Positions 7,415 to 9,614 of a DNA stretch of 9,614 bases are shown one piece after another. The notes beneath the pieces are model-generated. The model was not told the origin of the DNA and did no database searches. It saw only the letters and a program-made list of their open reading frames with translations. The DNA is from an uncultured Ruminococcus sp. (GTDB lineage Bacteria; Bacillota; Clostridia; Oscillospirales; Ruminococcaceae). The DNA lies in NCBI GenBank assembly GCA_947177935.1, contig CAMWWG010000024.1, positions 1 through 9,614 on the forward strand, written 5' to 3'. How positions within the stretch are numbered: position 1 is the stretch's first letter; every line of letters starts with the position of its first letter. A program made the position numbers and the translations under genes.

Positions 7415-7443
7415 AAAAAGAACTCCCGGCGGAGTTCTTTTTT
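7415..7443. terminator. Bidirectional terminator between convergent genes
   Basis: AAAAAGAACTCC (7415-7426) and GGAGTTCTTTTTT (7431-7443) form a near-perfect stem with a CGGC loop. T-runs appear on both strands, so it can serve the + strand UDPGP gene and the - strand dockerin operon ending at 7449. Confidence 0.92.
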
Positions 7444-7448
7444 AATTA

Positions 7449-8465
7449 TTATAACTTTTCAACTAAATGTACTAAATATCTGAGCAGATTCATGCTGTCC
7501 GCAAGCGTAATCTTGCCGTCACCATCCGTGTCCACGTTGGCAAGTCCCTGCGAGGAAATCTGATCTACGCCAACATAGACACGATTCATCAGAACAATAT
7601 CACTGATGTCGACTTCCCCATCGTCATTCGCATCCCCACGCAAAACAGCCTGTACTTCTTCCGTAACAGTGACCTGCACCACGACTGCGTCATAATCGGA
7701 ATTATAGACCGTAATCCGGGCTGTGCCAGGATCTATTGCCGTGATCACACCGGATTTTGAAACGATTGCCACCTCCTCACTGCTCGTCCGGTATCTCAAT
7801 CCGGTTTGATTCGCCTGAATTTGATATTGATCACCGGGTTGCAGTATGACTTTTGTTTCTGTGATCTGTAAAGTGGGTCTTGCTGCTGTGGTCATAGTAG
7901 ATGTCGTTGTTGTTACTCTCGTGGATGCTGTTGTCATCATTGTGCTGGTAGTTGTAGTAGTGGTCGTTGATGACGTTGTTATCATTGCCGTTGTAGTAGC
8001 TGTTGTTTCTGTCGTAGTAATTTGGGTTGTTGTTTCTTCCACTGGAGCTATTCCTAATTCATAAGAAAGCTCCGGCTTGGATTTTTCATAGACAACCTGG
8101 ACAAATATATCATCTACATTACAATATACTACACAACCTTCCGCCAAGTTTCCGTTTGCGGATAATGTTGATCCATCCAGTCCGCCAAAAATTACCGTTT
8201 CTTTCTTACCATTCTCATTCATATAATAGAGAGAAATTTTCACAACGTCTCCGGGGTCGCCTGTGATATGCAGAAGAAATACATCACCGTTTTTCAAACC
8301 CAGATTAGAATACGAAAAATGAACCGTTCCACCAGTTGACTCCAACTGATTAACAAGTGCGGCGGCCTGTTCATCCTCAGCAGAAACTTCCAAAATCGGC
8401 ACTATGCCTGCTATACCGGCTATGAGCATAAGCGTCGCTGTCATGATTGAAATTATTTTTTTCAT
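7449..8465 (-). CDS. Secreted dockerin protein with Thr-rich linker and Ig-like domain
   Basis: This is a 338-residue exported protein, probably a cellulosome component without an obvious catalytic domain. Order: signal peptide (1-29, MKKIIS... ending VSA), an unrecognised beta-rich domain (about 35-135), a linker rich in Thr (about 144-195), a BIG2-like Ig domain (about 197-270, including the SGVITAIDPGTARITV pattern), and a type I dockerin (about 274-336). The dockerin has two calcium loops: D278-N280-D282-D289 and D312-D314-D316-D323. Dockerins bind cohesins on scaffoldins and so attach proteins to the cellulosome or cell surface. ATG 8465 is chosen over the in-frame TTG 8489, because GGGGG at 8474-8478 fits as the ribosome binding site and the same leader precedes the neighbouring gene. 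It lies 53 bases after the CAP-dockerin gene without a terminator, so it is probably the second gene of that operon. Confidence 0.85.
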   Translation of the reverse strand: MKKIISIMTATLMLIAGIAGIVPILEVSAEDEQAAALVNQLESTGGTVHFSYSNLGLKNGDVFLLHITGDPGDVVKISLYYMNENGKKETVIFGGLDGSTLSANGNLAEGCVVYCNVDDIFVQVVYEKSKPELSYELGIAPVEETTTQITTTETTATTTAMITTSSTTTTTTTSTMMTTASTRVTTTTSTMTTAARPTLQITETKVILQPGDQYQIQANQTGLRYRTSSEEVAIVSKSGVITAIDPGTARITVYNSDYDAVVVQVTVTEEVQAVLRGDANDDGEVDISDIVLMNRVYVGVDQISSQGLANVDTDGDGKITLADSMNLLRYLVHLVEKL

Positions 8466-8518
8466 AAGATAGAACCCCCATTGATTCAAAAATAAATAGT
8501 AATTTGAAAAATAATGAC

Positions 8519-9313
8519 TTAAAAATTCAGAAATTCTGGATTTTCTGCAAGATATTCTTCCAGTGTTCCTGTAAATCCTGTGCCGGATTCCGCCGCATAA
8601 CTCAGCACAAGTGAGGCGTCCTGTGCGTTAATGTTGCCGTCTGCGTTGACATCAGCGGCAGATGCCTGTTCCGTTGTCAATTCACTCTCTGCGCCTGATC
8701 CGATTAATGCTGCTGCGGAAAGAATCGCCGCCGCATCGCCGGAATTCACAATGGTATCGCCGTCCAGATCCCCCAATATGTTCGCCGGTTCTTCTTTGAA
8801 TTCCGGCAAATACACATCCGAAAGCGGATCACAGCCGCCGACAAACAACTGCACCCAGTAATAACCTGCCTCACCCTCATAAACAGCAATCCCAATATAT
8901 TCTAAATTGGGATTCAGAATATTTTCGCTGTGAATTTCCGAACTCATCCAGGTATCCACTGCCTGTTGTGCGGTCGTCATACCAGTGGCGATATTTTCGG
9001 CATAAGCACCATAAAATGCGCCGTTTAGAGCTTCATCAATCGCTGTCGTGTACATAGTGCCGTTTGGTCTTTCGTGTTCGTTACGGATTTCCAGTTCATG
9101 ACAACGGATCATAGCGGCATCGTTCAGCGCTCTGGAACATTTCAACGGCGCAATCCCCTGTTGTTCCCGTTCCACATTCACCCGTGCGACAGCCTGGTCG
9201 GCAAGTTCTGCGAAATCCACTGCGTAAGCTTGCAAAGAATTCACCGGAAACGTACCGCAAACACCAGCAGAAAACAAAATACCTGCTGTGAGGATCGAAA
9301 TTATTTTTTTCAT
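8519..9313 (-). CDS. Secreted CAP (SCP/PR1-like) domain protein with C-terminal dockerin
   Basis: The 264-residue protein has a signal peptide (1 to about 31), a CAP/SCP domain (about 35-160) and a type I dockerin (about 180-243). CAP signatures present are RCHELE with H72, AENIATG with E106, HSENILNP with H128 and the final strand YYWVQLF. The His and Glu residues expected in the CAP cavity are therefore kept. Dockerin calcium loops are D182-D184-D186-D193 and D221-N223-D225-D232. CAP domains occur in many secreted bacterial proteins, but their biochemical role is mostly unknown; a link to wall or surface carbohydrate is a guess. The start is supported by AGGAGG and the signal peptide. It is the first gene of a - strand operon with the second dockerin protein and has its own promoter. 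Confidence 0.9.
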   Translation of the reverse strand: MKKIISILTAGILFSAGVCGTFPVNSLQAYAVDFAELADQAVARVNVEREQQGIAPLKCSRALNDAAMIRCHELEIRNEHERPNGTMYTTAIDEALNGAFYGAYAENIATGMTTAQQAVDTWMSSEIHSENILNPNLEYIGIAVYEGEAGYYWVQLFVGGCDPLSDVYLPEFKEEPANILGDLDGDTIVNSGDAAAILSAAALIGSGAESELTTEQASAADVNADGNINAQDASLVLSYAAESGTGFTGTLEEYLAENPEFLNF

Positions 9314-9370
9314 TAGATATAACCTCCTGTATCACAAAAAATAATAAATAAATTATAATTTAATAATTTT

Positions 9371-9399
9371 ATTATAGCAGATTTTGCCCTGAAATGCAA
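9371..9399 (-). promoter_or_regulatory. Promoter of the dockerin operon
   Basis: Read on the - strand, TTGCAT (9399-9394) and a consensus TATAAT (9376-9371) are 17 bases apart. A TG one base before the -10 makes it an extended -10 promoter. The leader to ATG 9313 is about 50 bases and AT-rich. Confidence 0.75.
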
Positions 9400-9471
9400 G
9401 CAAAATGGAATAATTCAGGATCTTTTTAGTATTTTTCACAAATTCTGTGTTTTGATTTCTGCATATTATCC

Positions 9472-9501
9472 AAAAAAAGCTCCCCTGAATCAGGGAGCTT
9501 T
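9472..9501 (-). terminator. Intrinsic terminator of the right-edge gene
   Basis: AAAGCTCCC (9476-9484) pairs perfectly with GGGAGCTTT (9493-9501). On the - strand the stem is followed by seven T's (9478-9472). It lies 24 bases after the stop codon at 9525 and upstream of the dockerin promoter. Confidence 0.88.
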
Positions 9502-9524
9502 CCGGGAATTTTAAAAATTTAAAA

Positions 9525-9614
9525 CTATCTTCTGAAAAAATCTAAATCTGCTATCACCTCCAGTCCGAAATCCAGATTTTTTGCCAGGGATTCTGCATTG
9601 AGGGAATGCAGAAT
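9525..9614 (-). CDS. C-terminal fragment of an unidentified protein, cut by the window edge
   Basis: An open - strand frame enters at 9614 and ends at TAG 9527-9525, coding 29 residues that finish with FGLEVIADLDFFRR. A strong terminator follows at 9472-9501, which supports a real gene end. The fragment is too short to assign a function. Confidence 0.55.
   Translation of the reverse strand: MLHSLNAESLAKNLDFGLEVIADLDFFRR

Noticed and set aside
7846..8064. Val-rich 72-residue + strand frame
   Set aside because: It is the complement of the Thr-rich linker; its composition is a by-product of the ACN repeats.
8466..8489. TTG start adding eight residues to the dockerin protein
   Set aside because: The extension would cover the ribosome binding site and break the shared leader and signal-peptide pattern.

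Overview
The window looks like a chromosomal segment of a Gram-positive anaerobe of the Ruminococcus/Oscillospiraceae type. This rests on RNase Y, two secreted proteins with type I dockerin modules (the cellulosome hallmark of ruminococci and clostridia), strong AGGAGG-type ribosome binding sites, and short U-tailed terminators. The assignment is inferred from gene content; no database search was possible.

Left part (about 1-1580): an AT-rich stretch carrying a lone, apparently intact tnpB (IS200/IS605 superfamily, IS1341-like, no tnpA). It is followed by a structured right end that should encode the TnpB guide (omega/reRNA) RNA. The element ends only a few bases before the start codon of rny, so the predicted guide would match the first codons of rny. 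A 10-bp inverted repeat at the element end overlaps the only candidate Shine-Dalgarno sequence of rny.

Centre (1585-7396, all + strand): rny (RNase Y, the membrane-anchored mRNA decay endonuclease) with its own terminator. Then comes a two-gene operon for surface glycan work: an O-antigen ligase/polymerase-like membrane protein and a two-domain FkbM-family methyltransferase. After another terminator, a well-formed promoter drives a UDPGP-family nucleotidyltransferase resembling UDP-N-acetylhexosamine pyrophosphorylases. Together these three suggest nucleotide-sugar supply, glycan assembly or transfer at the membrane, and glycan methylation, though no glycosyltransferase is in view.

Right part (7449-9614, all - strand): a convergent bidirectional terminator separates the glycan genes from a two-gene operon of secreted dockerin proteins. 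The promoter-proximal gene is a CAP/SCP domain plus dockerin. The distal one has an unrecognised N-terminal domain, a Thr-rich linker, an Ig-like domain and a dockerin. The two share nearly the same ribosome-binding/start/signal-peptide DNA. At the right edge, the last 29 codons of another - strand gene run off the window, followed by a terminator.

I do not see a clearly new multi-gene system. The most interesting spot is the TnpB element's junction with rny.
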